Assembly: GCA_964036045.1 (NCBI GenBank)
Contig: OZ038388.1
Coordinates: forward strand, 29,533,759-29,597,758
DNA: 64,000 bases
Reading direction: 5' to 3'
Origin: Eutreptiella sp. 'Long Island Sound 2002'
Taxonomy: Eukaryota > Euglenozoa > Euglenophyceae > Eutreptiales > Eutreptiaceae
Of the stretch, positions 33,938 to 43,534 are shown one piece after another (the first letter of the stretch is position 1; each line of letters begins with the position of its first letter). A model generated the notes under the pieces. The model made no database searches and was not told where the DNA came from. It saw only the letters and a list, made by a program, of their open reading frames with translations. Made by a program: the position numbers and the translations under genes.

Positions 33938-34360
33938 TCACTGGGAGTCCCACACGGAGGGGTGGACGGGCGTGCCGGGGGCGTACGCAGCGTGCAGGTT
34001 GGGCAGCAGCGGGCGCACGTGCAGGGCGTCGGCGTGCCCGATGAGGACCTCACTGAGGACCGAGGGGTTGGCGGCAAGCAGTATGCGATGCCCGGGAGGG
34101 GTGGCGGCGAGGAGCGGGAGGATATCCGCGGCCCGCGACGTGGGGGCGACCACGACGTGGGCCGGGTGCGGCCCCAGGAGCGGTGCCGGGGGGAGCGGGA
34201 CCACAGGACGGCGGTCTACTGTGAGGTGCCAAGTGGCGCGATGGTGGAGGAGCCGGACTAGGGCGATGCTGTGGCGCAGTGTGTGGGGCTGGGTGCTGGG
34301 CGGCGTTGGGACGTGCGGCGGGAGGGGGGGTGGGCGGGGCGGTGGCGTGGGAGGGGGCAC
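33938..34360 (-). CDS. L2 frame Z, unknown 140-residue protein
   Basis: Pro-rich start, then a more protein-like body with IALVRLLHHRATWHL, PAHVVVAPTSRAADILPLL and HRILLAANPSVLSEVLIGHA, ending PVHPSVWDSQ. Aromatic and aliphatic residues are spaced as in a folded alpha/beta protein. No family recognised. In G/C-rich DNA long frames arise by chance, so confidence is limited. Confidence 0.35.
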   Translation of the reverse strand: MPPPTPPPRPPPLPPHVPTPPSTQPHTLRHSIALVRLLHHRATWHLTVDRRPVVPLPPAPLLGPHPAHVVVAPTSRAADILPLLAATPPGHRILLAANPSVLSEVLIGHADALHVRPLLPNLHAAYAPGTPVHPSVWDSQ

Positions 34361-34562
34361 GGCGGAGGAGTGACGTCAGTGACGTGTGTGTCGTGCTGAG
34401 GGTGGAGAGGAGCCCACAATTTCGGGCCTGGGTTCGGCGCCTTTGGGCGTAGTGGTGCTCGTTGTCGTGTGCGTTGGCTTCCTTCGGCGTCCGGTTCGTT
34501 TGGTGACTTTTGGGCGGGGCCTGGCGTGGCACCCCGTGGTGGTGGTGTGCTGGGTAACGGGG

Positions 34563-35903
34563 TTAGATGGCGGCGCCGCTGGCCGGGGGGTCAGGCGCGT
34601 CGTGTTGTGTGGCGCGCAGGGCTCCTGGGGTGCTGTGGGTGTCGCCGGTGTCGGTGCGCCGACGCTTGTGGGGTGGTGAGGGGGTGTGTGCGTGCGGGGC
34701 TGGGCTTCGGGTGATGTCCCACAGGCGGATGCCGTCTCGCCGCGTTTCCTGGAGGGTCTCCCGCAGGCGCCTGAGGACATACGGGTGGTCCTGGGGCGCG
34801 GGGGGGTTGCGGGGGTGGACTCCCAGGGGGTGGAGCGCATCGGCCAGCATGGCTTCCCATGCGGCCTGCGGCATCCAGCCCCCCGCCGGCCGGAGGCGGC
34901 AGTTCTCCACCGACCCCTTGCGGGGCCGATGGACCAGGCCCTCGAGGGAGGGCTCTCCCCGGGCCCATTTCCGCAGCTCCCAGAGCTGCGTGTGGGTCCA
35001 GCGCTGCCACCACTGTTCCTGGGCGGGCCTGCGGTCTTGGGCGGAGGAGTGGGCGTGGGTGGGTGTGATGGGGTCGTGGAGACCGGCGGCGGTGGCGGGC
35101 CTGGGGGATTCTTCGTAGTCCTGTTCCGTGGGGGTGCGTGGGGAGTGGGGGTGCACGCGGATGTGGACCCGCGGGTGTGCGCGTACGGTGTCCGCCTCGG
35201 GGTTGGGCGGGGATTCGCGGCGGCGGCGGTAGTGGGGCATGCGTTGCATGTGGGCTGTCATCGGGGGCCGGTAGGGGGGCGGGGACGCTGCTGGTGGACC
35301 CTGGCGTTGTTCTGACTTGGTCAGGAGCGGTCCGTGGGCCTGGGGTGCGGGCTTTGGGAGGTGGCGGGACGAGGCGCGTCGCGCTTCGGCCGCGGCGCGC
35401 TCCGCCATGAAGGTGGTGGCGGTGGCGTCGGTGACGGTGGGGGGGCGCCGCGCTGGGCGCTGCTGCCTTCGGGCCTGGGACGGCTGGGGCCGGATGTCGT
35501 AGAGGACATCCTCGGGGGGCCGGGCACGCGCTGCCGTCGTGGCGCCGGGTTTGGGCTTGGGTTTGGGCTTGGCTGCGGGTTGCCGTTTGGCGGCGGTCTT
35601 GGGCTTCGGCTGGGTCGTGGGCGTGGGCTTCGTCGGGGCGTGGGCCTTGGCGGCGGTGGGGCTGCTCGCGTTGGGGGCGGGTTTGGAGGCCCGTTTTGGG
35701 AGGTGTCCCCCGCGGCCTGGGGGGTGGAGTGCTGGATGAGGACCTGGTGGTGGTGGTGGATGAGGTGGTCGTGGTGGTGGATGTTGTGGAGTCGGAGGCG
35801 GAGGAGAGGGCTGCGGGAGACGGCGGAGGGTCCCGGGCCTCGGGGGCGGGCGTGTGATGCTGGGTCCTGTAAGTAGCGAGAACGAGGGTGCAGGTTCGGG
35901 CAT
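34563..35903 (-). CDS. L2 frame Y, unknown 446-residue protein
   Basis: N-terminal 130 residues are Pro/Lys/Ala low complexity (repeated KPKPKP). A C-terminal part looks foldable: EQWWQRWTHTQLWELRKWAR, GGWMPQAAWEAMLADALHPL and HPYVLRRLRETLQETRRDGI with alternating charged and hydrophobic residues suggesting helices. It overlaps a competing 332-residue frame at 35321-36319 that is pure low complexity and which I reject. Function unknown. Confidence 0.4.
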   Translation of the reverse strand: MPEPAPSFSLLTGPSITRPPPRPGTLRRLPQPSPPPPTPQHPPPRPPHPPPPPGPHPALHPPGRGGHLPKRASKPAPNASSPTAAKAHAPTKPTPTTQPKPKTAAKRQPAAKPKPKPKPGATTAARARPPEDVLYDIRPQPSQARRQQRPARRPPTVTDATATTFMAERAAAEARRASSRHLPKPAPQAHGPLLTKSEQRQGPPAASPPPYRPPMTAHMQRMPHYRRRRESPPNPEADTVRAHPRVHIRVHPHSPRTPTEQDYEESPRPATAAGLHDPITPTHAHSSAQDRRPAQEQWWQRWTHTQLWELRKWARGEPSLEGLVHRPRKGSVENCRLRPAGGWMPQAAWEAMLADALHPLGVHPRNPPAPQDHPYVLRRLRETLQETRRDGIRLWDITRSPAPHAHTPSPPHKRRRTDTGDTHSTPGALRATQHDAPDPPASGAAI

Positions 35904-35988
35904 CGGGCGTGTGCGCGCGTTTTCCCTGGTGATCCGTGCGTGCTGGTGTTGGCGTGGCGGCGTTGTCTCGGCTGCGCGGGCACGTGGG

Positions 35989-38900
35989 TTACCCGGGGGC
36001 CGGCCATATCTGCTCCAGGACGTGGGGGTGTGTTTGCTGGAGGTAGTCGAGGGTCCGGAAGAAGCATCGCTGGATGCCGGGCATGTCCTCCTCTGTGAGG
36101 TGGGGGTAGTTTTGGGTGGGGGTGTGGGGGCCCGGCCATAGCAGCGTCATGAGGCGGGCTGCCACCATGTACGGGCATAGTTGTAGGGTGGTGGGGCGTG
36201 GGGGGGTGGGTCCCCTGCGGTTTGGGGGGGCTTCCCTCTGCTGGGGGCGCAGCGTGACCACCCACACCCATCGGTCCGTGGGGATCCCCCAGGTCCGTTG
36301 GGTCGACTTGGCGAGGCAATACATCGCCCTACCAAGGCCCTGGTAGCCGCTGCGGATGGAGAGCAGCGTGTCCAGGGATTCGGGTTCCCACGTGCCCCAG
36401 ATGTGGGGGTCATCCGGGTCGTCCCCCCTGGCGTACGTGTCGGGGCCTGGGTTGTGTGGGGGGGGGGTGTAGTCGGCGGGGAGGAGGGAGTCGGTGCCGT
36501 GTACCACCCAGTGGTCTGTGGGTGCGTCGTAGGTGGTGGTGGAGAGGGTGTAGTGCAGATTGTACATGAGGGTCATGTACGTGGAGGGGGCTGGCTGCTG
36601 CTCGTCGGGGGTGGGGATGTCCCCCGGGATGTGGTGCTGGAAGTTGCTTAGGGAGGCCATCCGGGCTACCCATGTTTCCCGCTCCCACTCTTTGGTGCTG
36701 TCGGGGGTGGCGTCGGCTGGGGGGTGGGCCATGTTGGGCTCGCGGTAGCGGGTGCGGCCCTGGGTGCTATCCCGCTCCCGCACGGGGTGTCCGACCAGGT
36801 GTCGCCCCAAGTCGATGGGGGGCACCCAGATCCGGCTCCCCGTGGGGGGCGGGCTCTCGCCGTCTGGGGTGGCGCGTGGGGGGCGCTCGTGTCGGGCGAC
36901 GTGGAGGAAGGCGTCGAAGGGGAAGTCTCTGACGCCTTCCTCCAGGGTGGCCGCCTGGACCAGGGTGGCCGCCCGGATGGGGGTGCTGGTGCCGGAGGTG
37001 CGGAGGTACAGCACGACGTCCTGTTCCCCGAGTCCCCGGAGGTGCTGCCGTACCGCTGCGGGGTTGTGTAGGGCGTAGGGTTCGGCCGGTGCGGCGACTG
37101 GTGGTGCGGGGTGTGATGGGGGGGCTGGTGTGGGTTGGGGGGGGTGGTCGTCGTTGTCGCGCGTGGGGTCCGGTGATGGGGTCTCTTGTGGCGGTCGCGG
37201 GAGGGGGGATTCGCGGTGGCGTGTGTCGGCGGGGGTATCGACGTCAATTGGCTGGTGCTGGCTGCCGCGTGTTGTGTCCGTGGCCTGGTCTCGGGGGGGG
37301 GGGCGGGGGGGGGTGGTGTGCGGGTGGCGCTGTTGGTGGTTGGGGGGGCGGGGGTGGGTGTTGTGCTGGCTGGGGGTCTGGGCGTCCCTGTGGGTCGTGT
37401 GGGTGTTGCGTGTGTGCGCCGTGCGGCCCTTGCGGTTCTTGACTGGTTGTGGTGCCGGGGTGTGGGTGGGAGGCGGCCGCATGGGCGTCCGGGTGGGGCT
37501 GTGGTCCGTATGTAATGGGTGGCTGCTGGTGGATGGTGCTCGCTGGTATGGGGTGTGGGTGGGGTGGCTGCTGGTGGTGGTGGGGTGGGGGGGGCGGGGG
37601 TGGGTGTTGTGCTGGCTGCGGGTCCGGGCGTCCCTGTGGGTCGTGTGGGTGTTGCGTGTGTGCGCCGTGTGGCCCTTGCGGTTCTTGACTGGTTGTGGTG
37701 CCGGGGTGCGGGTGGGAGGCGACCGCATGAGCCCCCGGGTGGGGCTGTGGTCCGTATGTGATGGGTGGCTGCTGGTGGATGGTGCTCGCTGGTATGGGTG
37801 TGGGTGGGGGGGCTGTTGGTGGTGGTGGGGCGCTCCTACTAGGCCCTGGTGTTGCTGTTGTGCGTGCGCGGTTCCTTGCGGGTCCATGGGGGTGTACCGT
37901 GGCTCGTATGTCGTGGGCCCGTGTAGCGGGGGCGGCGGGTGGTGCTGGACCGCGTGGTGGTGGTGTGGAGGGTGTGCCGGTTGTGTGTGGTACCCCGGCG
38001 TTGGTGGGTGTGGTGGCAGGGGCTGGTGGTGGTGGAATACGTGATGGTGTGGTGCGGTGATGTGCGCTATGTGGGGTGGGTGGTTCGCGGGGCCTGGTTG
38101 TGCTGTGGCGTGGTGGGGATGTAGCTGGTGGGGGTCGCTGTAGCATGGGGGCATTAGGGGGTAGGGGTTGGGAGGGACGGGGGCGTGGTGGTGGTGTTGG
38201 TGGTGCCATGTCCCCTGGCTCTGCGCGTACGCTGGTCCTGGCATGGTGTGGACGTGTGTGGGCGGTGGTGGCTGACTGGGCTGCAGGGTTTGGGTGCTGC
38301 GGTACGGTGGTGGTGGTGGGCGCTGGCGGTGGTGGTGTTGTTGGTGTGCCCCGGGGGTCTGGGCGTGGGGCGGTGCGGTGTGGCTAGACCCGGGCCTTGG
38401 TTGGGGCGTCGCGCCCTGCTGGCGGGCGCGTTGGCGGGCCCCCTGACCTCTCTTGGTCTTCTTGGCCTGGTGGGTGTCGGGGGCGGGTGAACCCCCCTGT
38501 CCCCGTGGGGGCGACGGGGAGCGGGCGTGCCAGCGGTGTGCCTCTTGGAGGCTCATCTTGAGGCCTCTGACGTAGGCTTCCTGGTCCGTGAGGCCCATCC
38601 GCGTGGCGGTGGCCTCGTCGGGGGCGGCCAGGTGGGCGTCCCGAAAAGACGCCCAGCCCTCCAGGGGCTTCTGTTGTGCGGGGTGGGGGTGGTGTGCCGG
38701 GTAGAGGAGTGCGCTGAGTGGGTAAGGTGTTCCTTGCCGTCGGCCGAGGGCGTGTTTGAACCGGCGGCAATTGATTCGGAGGTAGGCTGCTATCTCCTCT
38801 GGCGCCGTGTCGGCCCACGCTTCCGGCGTCAGGGCTGCTGCTTGGGGGGCCGGGGGTTGTGGGTCTGGGAGGTGTAGGTCTCGGTGGTGGAGGTACAGGG

Positions 38901-39336
38901 CGAGGAGGATGTGGCGGGCCGCCACGTTTAAGCCGCCTCCGCTGTGGCGTAGGGGTGGGCTGTGGGGGGGCAGGGGTGTGTTGCCCGTGGCCACGGCTAT
39001 GGTCCATGCGTGGTCCGCCGCGTCCGCCACGTAGTACCCTCCCAGTTGGTCCCGGAGGGTGTCGGTGAGGAACCCGAAGAAGCTGGGGTGGCTGGCGGGG
39101 GGGGGGTGCGGCTGGGGCCGCGGGCCGTTCGCGGTGGCGGGGGTTGAGGTCCCCGCAGTGGGGGCAGTGGGTGAGGCGGTGCGCGGCTCCCAGGCAGACC
39201 CAGTGGTCTGGGTTGCAGGGCAGGGCTGTCTGTGGTAGCCGCTGGCGAACGCAGAGGGGACATGCGGTGGCTGGTGGTTGGTGGTACCTGTGGACGGACG
39301 GCGGCGTGGGGGGATGGGGGCTGGTGGCGCGCGCAT
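35989..39336 (-). CDS. L2 frame X, unknown protein of about 1100 residues with 82-residue repeats
   Basis: From an ATG at 39336 the frame runs to 35989; it is open further upstream but there overlaps the RT C-terminus in another frame. Non-low-complexity parts are FFGFLTDTLRDQLGGYYV, ADHAWTIAVATGN, GLNVAARHILLALYLHHRDL near the start, a helical stretch (EEIAAYLRINCRRFKHALG), and near the end YMTLMYNLHYTLSTTTYD, DRWVWVVTLRPQ, CPYMVAARLMTLLWPG. The middle is His/Pro-rich with an in-frame 82-codon repeat (37337-37830). Just upstream, in the +1 frame, is a Cys/His cluster (CPLC...LPC..DHWVC...CPHCGD), which a single slip in the ten-G run near 39097-39106 would fuse to X. No family recognised. Confidence 0.45.
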   Translation of the reverse strand: MRAPPAPIPPRRRPSTGTTNHQPPHVPSAFASGYHRQPCPATQTTGSAWEPRTASPTAPTAGTSTPATANGPRPQPHPPPASHPSFFGFLTDTLRDQLGGYYVADAADHAWTIAVATGNTPLPPHSPPLRHSGGGLNVAARHILLALYLHHRDLHLPDPQPPAPQAAALTPEAWADTAPEEIAAYLRINCRRFKHALGRRQGTPYPLSALLYPAHHPHPAQQKPLEGWASFRDAHLAAPDEATATRMGLTDQEAYVRGLKMSLQEAHRWHARSPSPPRGQGGSPAPDTHQAKKTKRGQGARQRARQQGATPQPRPGSSHTAPPHAQTPGAHQQHHHRQRPPPPPYRSTQTLQPSQPPPPTHVHTMPGPAYAQSQGTWHHQHHHHAPVPPNPYPLMPPCYSDPHQLHPHHATAQPGPANHPPHIAHITAPHHHVFHHHQPLPPHPPTPGYHTQPAHPPHHHHAVQHHPPPPLHGPTTYEPRYTPMDPQGTAHAQQQHQGLVGAPHHHQQPPHPHPYQRAPSTSSHPSHTDHSPTRGLMRSPPTRTPAPQPVKNRKGHTAHTRNTHTTHRDARTRSQHNTHPRPPHPTTTSSHPTHTPYQRAPSTSSHPLHTDHSPTRTPMRPPPTHTPAPQPVKNRKGRTAHTRNTHTTHRDAQTPSQHNTHPRPPNHQQRHPHTTPPRPPPRDQATDTTRGSQHQPIDVDTPADTRHRESPLPRPPQETPSPDPTRDNDDHPPQPTPAPPSHPAPPVAAPAEPYALHNPAAVRQHLRGLGEQDVVLYLRTSGTSTPIRAATLVQAATLEEGVRDFPFDAFLHVARHERPPRATPDGESPPPTGSRIWVPPIDLGRHLVGHPVRERDSTQGRTRYREPNMAHPPADATPDSTKEWERETWVARMASLSNFQHHIPGDIPTPDEQQPAPSTYMTLMYNLHYTLSTTTYDAPTDHWVVHGTDSLLPADYTPPPHNPGPDTYARGDDPDDPHIWGTWEPESLDTLLSIRSGYQGLGRAMYCLAKSTQRTWGIPTDRWVWVVTLRPQQREAPPNRRGPTPPRPTTLQLCPYMVAARLMTLLWPGPHTPTQNYPHLTEEDMPGIQRCFFRTLDYLQQTHPHVLEQIWPAPG
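37337..37830. repeat. 246-bp tandem repeat inside frame X
   Basis: Two nearly identical units (TTGTGCTGGC at 37361 and 37607) and the start of a third. 246 bp is 82 codons, so the repeat keeps frame X intact; substitutions between units leave the - frame open, mild support for translation. Confidence 0.75.
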
Positions 39337-39454
39337 GCTGGTGGGAGCGTGTGCGGGGCCTGTGGCGCCCGTGTGTGCTGTGCCAGTGCTGTGCTCGGTG
39401 GACGGTGTGTAGACGTGGTGGGGGTTCCGTGTTGGTATGTCACGGGGTAGGTTC

Positions 39455-40232
39455 TCATGGTTGGTAGAACAGGAGTTTGAGGAGGTTGGCTTGGTCTGTT
39501 GGGGGCAGGGTTGCCGCATGCTGCAGGTATTTGTGGGTGCGGTATGTGAGCTGCTCCGCCGTCTTGGCAACGGCCGTCCGCTGCATGTGCGCCGCCGTGG
39601 CCTGGGGGTCCTCCGCGTGGGTGCGTAGCAAGGTGTAGACGGCAGTGGGGACGAGTCCCCTGCGGACTGCCTCGAGCACCTCCGTCTGCTTGAGGACGGT
39701 GGTGAGTTGCTGGGTCGCCGGGGACTGCGCCAGCCATCCGGCGTGCTGTGCGATGGTGTGGGTTGGGTTCCAGTCTTTGAGGGTGTCCAGTCCTCTGTAC
39801 AGGGGGCACGCCTTGAAGTGGTCGGGTGTTTCTTCTTCCGCGTGGCTGCAGATGCATTTGGTGTGTCCTGCGGGGACGTGGATCGAGCGGCGCATATACC
39901 ATCGGTGGTATCGGGTGAGGAGGGGAAGTTGTTCGAGGGCGAGTTGGAGTCGGGGCTTTTGTAGGTGTGCTGAGAGGCTATCCGGGCGCAGGGCGGAGTA
40001 GTAGAGGGGGGTGTGGACGGAGTCTTCGAGGCGTCGGAGGAGTTTCGTGTTCGCTGGGTGGCCCAGTGTGGTGGCCAGTTGCTGGATGGGTGTGGGGTAG
40101 TGGTACTGCTTGTCTCAATCCGTGTACGGCGTGTCCTCGGGCATCCATTGGGGGGGCTGTGTGGCCAGGGGTATCGGGGGCAGGTGCTGCGGGTGGCTGT
40201 GGTGTGGGGTGTCCAGTCGTACATGTGCGAGG
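39455..40232 (-). pseudogene. C-terminal region of a LINE RT/RNase H protein (L2)
   Basis: Frame on - from the G2 junction to a stop at 39455, with one TGA near 40112. Reads NTKLLRRLEDSVHTPLYYSA, LPLLTRYHRWYMRRSIHV, then CICSHAEEETPDHFKACPLY, the Cys/His motif (CxC...ETxxH...CP) that follows RNase H in many LINEs, and ends LLKLLFYQP. RT and most of RNase H are missing, consistent with 5' truncation at insertion. Identification rests on motif order, not on an alignment. Confidence 0.55.
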
Positions 40233-41128
40233 GTTCCCGTAGGCCATCCCGAAAGAGGGCCAGTAAAATTTGTAGCAGCAGTTTTTCCCCTTGCTGCAGT
40301 AGAGGTCCAAGACATGTTGCTTGTCACTGGCGAACAACTCCACGCTCAGGTCTTCTCTGGAGTAACACAACTCCTTCAGACCTTGGTCCATGACTTCGCC
40401 CAGTAATTGATAGTCCTCAGTTTTGGAGGCCGCCATCATGTTTGAAGGCTCCTCCTTCGATACCCTCAGGTAGCTCGAGGTGTATTCAGACTGCTCTAGT
40501 GGCACTGACTCCCTGCCATCAGCATGGGCCACGTAGAGGAGGTAGGGGGCTTGCAGCATTAGGGATTGTAGTTGGGTGTGCTGTACGAAGAAGTCGGTAC
40601 CCAGTACAAAGTCGAAGGCCTCGGTGTCCATCACGGTAGAACCGATGGGCTATAGTTCGGGAGCCCATAGGCACCTCCACTGCACAGTCCCTATAGCTGT
40701 GCACCACATGTCAATCCCACATACAGATAGCCGCGGTAGGCATGGTGTTCGTCAAGCTCCCACGAGGTAAAATTTTCTTAGCCACTATCGATATAGTGGC
40801 TCCGGTATCCAGTACCCCCAGGGTATTCACGTACCCCAATTCGGATACGTACCCAGAACACCAAGTCCAGGGCCCCGGCGGGGCGTCCCCATCCGAGCTC
40901 TGCGGGACATGTGACCTCCAAACCCTTGTTCCGCAATTTGCGGGCCATCCGCATGAAGCGGGTTCTCTTCTTAGCTTGGCCATCGTCACCACCTTCATGT
41001 CCTCGCTTGGCCCCTTGCTCTTGTTGGGCCTGAGTCTGCGAGCGTGTGGTCGACCCGGAACCAGACTGCCCTCCAGAGGGCTAGGAGGTCCCCCGTGGAT
41101 TAGGGTTGGGGTGGCCTCCAGACTTGTC
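40233..41128 (-). pseudogene. G2 protease and methylase-like domain (right copy)
   Basis: Duplicate of 30709-31603: LGVLDTGATISIV is present, the same TGA follows ICMWD, and an extra base near 40636 shifts the frame before DTEAFDFVLGTDFF. The methylase-like domain is cut at YGN by the L2 border, where L2 sequence replaces it. Confidence 0.85.
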
Positions 41129-42154
41129 CTAGTTTTTGTTATCCTTATCTTGCTGGTGGTCAGCGCATCCTCCTCGTCCACCTTGGCTCTTGTCTTGGTC
41201 TTTCCCACAGCCTTTCGACTTGCCTTTGCCAGAGTCGTTCTGGTCCTTGCCACAGCCCTTGCCAGAGCCCTTGCCAGGATCCTCGCCCTTGAGCTTCGCC
41301 GACAGGCGTTGCTTGTGGTAGCACTCATCCTCATAGTGCTTGCGCTTCCCACAAAAGGCACAGGTGATAGTACACCTGTAATGATCCGGCATCTTAGGCT
41401 TGCTGCCGGTGTTGGTCTCCTGCTCCTTCCCCTGGACCACGAAGCAATCGCGCTGATCGCAGTCGGGGGCGTGCTGCAGGTGACCATGCTCGTCTCTGGC
41501 GTCACACCAGAAGAGCTCCTGGACATTGCCCATGATACGCGCTTCCTTGGGGGAAGTCCCCTGTCCAGGTCTGGGTCCCTGGTACCCTTTGTCATGGCTC
41601 CCTGAGCCTCCCCCTCTAGGACGGTAGGCACCCAGATGCTGGTCGCTCTCCTTCTCCGGCGCCAGCTCCAGGAGCAGGACAGACAAGTCCTCGTAGGTGA
41701 GGGTCCTTGCCGTCCTCTCAGCCGTGGCTCGGCCTTCATCCCACACGGAGATAGGAATCCTGGCCACGAGCCACAACAGCAGCTCGTCCCTGCCATAAGA
41801 GCCCTGGGGTCAGCCGCCCCACCCAATGGTCCAGGTCCGCGAGCAACTCTGTGATGCAGGCCACCTTCGGGTTGTTGGGTAGCATTCCCAGGTTCTGTAT
41901 CTCCGTCCTGATGGAGACGTCTGTCTCGTGGGAGGGGTTCTTCCTCTCCAGGGCCATCAGAACCTTGGCGAAGGTGGCGGACTTTGTCACCATCTGTTTT
42001 ACTTGCTTTTCCAGGTATTTTGTCTTGCAACATTGCAACAGCAGATTGCATTGGACCCTGCCACTGGCATGGGTCTGGCCGGTCATCCTCAGGAAGCGCC
42101 CAAAATTCTCGGCACACCCGGATAGGTCCTTCCCCGTGAACTCCGGTAGGTTGA
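40233..42154. repeat. Right copy of a 1.92 kb direct duplication flanking L2
   Basis: Partner of 30709-32629, continuing seamlessly rightward into the remaining G2 gag. Begins at GTTCCCGTAGGCC inside the methylase-like domain and ends at CCGGTAGGTTGA inside gag. Confidence 0.9.
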
Positions 42155-43406
42155 CCACGATCTTCCAAGTGGCAACCGCTTCGGCATCCTGAGAACGATG
42201 ACGTCGGCTCTTCTTCTTCTTCTTCTTCTTCTTCTTTTCCCTCAGATAGTTGAGGTCCTCCGGGTCATCATCGTCTGAAGGGGAGGCTGACGTAAGGGAA
42301 GGCGGCTCATCGTCGGAGGGGTCGCCGCGTAGGTCACTAGAGCCATAAGGCTCAACGTTGACCATAGCCCTCAAGGCTGTAAGTACTGGCTAGTCCAGCT
42401 CTGCTCTGGTGGAGTTAGCCACGTGCCTGTATGGCGGCTGGGCGGTCCTCGGTACAAAGGAGCTCCTGGGCACCACTGCAAGCGTAGGCATAGGCCGGCT
42501 CCTCACTGCTCCAAGAGTGTGGCTCAGCCCAGCCACCAGGTGGTTAGGCTGCAGGCGATGGGAAGAGGCTCCCAGGGTCGTAGGTGACCCTTGCGGCGGG
42601 ATCAGGGGCTCTAGCTTCTCCCTGATCTCTTGGGTAATGTCCCCAACCAGGTCAGCGGTTGCTCCTCGTAGGGCTTCTCCCAGTTCAGACCTGGTCAGGG
42701 AACGATTGGACGATCCCCTCGATCCCCTACTCTTGCTCCCGCACTACTCAGGGCCTCTCCTTAGCCCACTCAGGGTTGCATACCCGGTCGCTGGCATAGG
42801 ATAGCCAGGCTCATACGCTGCATACCCAGGAACATCAGCCATATAGGCTCCCGTAGCCGGTAGAGGATGGTGATGGTGATAATCCGCCACATACCAGCGC
42901 GGCGTAGAACTGGAGGCCACTGGCTCACTGGCAGTAGTTGCCTCTGGAAATGCAGTGGTGGATGGGTCCACACCATAGGCAGGGTAGGTAGGCATGCCAG
43001 TAAAGCCTGTGCTCTCAGCCATAGGGAGGGTGGTTATGAATGTGGATGTTGCAGCAGCTGGGTCTGGAGTTGGGAGTGTGGCGGTTGTAGTAGAGGCTGA
43101 TGCGTGGAGGCCAGAGGCGCTTGGTGCGCCCTCAAAAGTTGGCTCGCTCGTCGGGTCGTGCCCATGGTCCACTCCTTCGTCTGCCATGCCTTCTCCTGCA
43201 TCCTTCTCTCTCTCCCTCTTTCTCTTAACAGGGTCGGTGTCCACCTCCTCGACTGAAAGGCCCCTGAAGGCCGATCCCAGTCCCTCCAGCGAATCGTCAG
43301 CCGCGTGCACTGGCCCATGCAAGGGCACCGAAGGTACAGCGCCAGGTTCTCCAGGTCGAGGCACTACAGGCGCTAGCATTGCTGGTGCCCCAGGCGCCGT
43401 CTTCAC
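41129..43406 (-). pseudogene. G2 gag
   Basis: Starts at 43406 (MKTAPGAPAM), 105 bp after the primer-binding site. N-terminal Thr/Ala/Pro-rich region, then a TAG at 42744 where the sister G3 has a Ser codon. The same frame resumes with RAMVNVEPYGSSDL, a Lys run encoded by a CTT repeat at 42210-42236, NLPEFTGKDLSGCAENFGRF and ALERKNPSHETDVSI, then a one-base shift near 41790, then the knuckle CAFCGKRKHYEDEC. About 750 codons in total. Inactivated by one stop and one shift. Confidence 0.85.
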
Positions 43407-43512
43407 GTCGGTGTCCTCCTTCGTGTCCCTACTTCTCTTCGCCCTTCATGCTCGGGACAGCCCTCGGCGTGCTGGGTGTACGGCACGGGGTTGCTGCCGG
43501 CACGCAGAGGCT

Positions 43513-43530
43513 GTCTGCCTCTTGCTACCA
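43513..43530 (-). promoter_or_regulatory. Primer-binding site of G2
   Basis: Read on -, TGGTAGCAAGAGGCAGAC begins four bases after the 5' LTR. It starts with TGG, the complement of a tRNA CCA end. G3 has TGGTAGCAGAGGCAGACA at the same place. The tRNA is not identified. Confidence 0.6.
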
Positions 43531-43534
43531 GAAG

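Larger units (their letters stand above)
32630..40232 (-). mobile_element. L2: G/C-rich LINE-like insertion with several ORFs
   Basis: A 7.6 kb block of strikingly higher G/C content than its surroundings, inserted in gag/pol of G2. On - it starts inside the C-terminal region of a LINE RT/RNase H protein (5' truncated) and continues with three further - frames (X, Y, Z) and a 1.3 kb tail. The last bases at the left junction read CCTACCTACCTACC on -, a simple-repeat tail typical of some LINEs, and the target beside it contains CCTACC. Truncation plus tail plus flanking duplication point to target-primed insertion; multiple ORFs after the RT are unusual. Confidence 0.65.

Noticed and set aside
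35321-36319. 332-codon - frame
   Set aside because: Shadow of the ends of X and Y in another frame, almost pure Pro/Arg/His/Ser.
37130-38044. 304-codon + frame rich in Trp, Gly, Cys, Val
   Set aside because: Antisense of the His/Pro repeat region of frame X; low complexity without aromatic or charged patterning.
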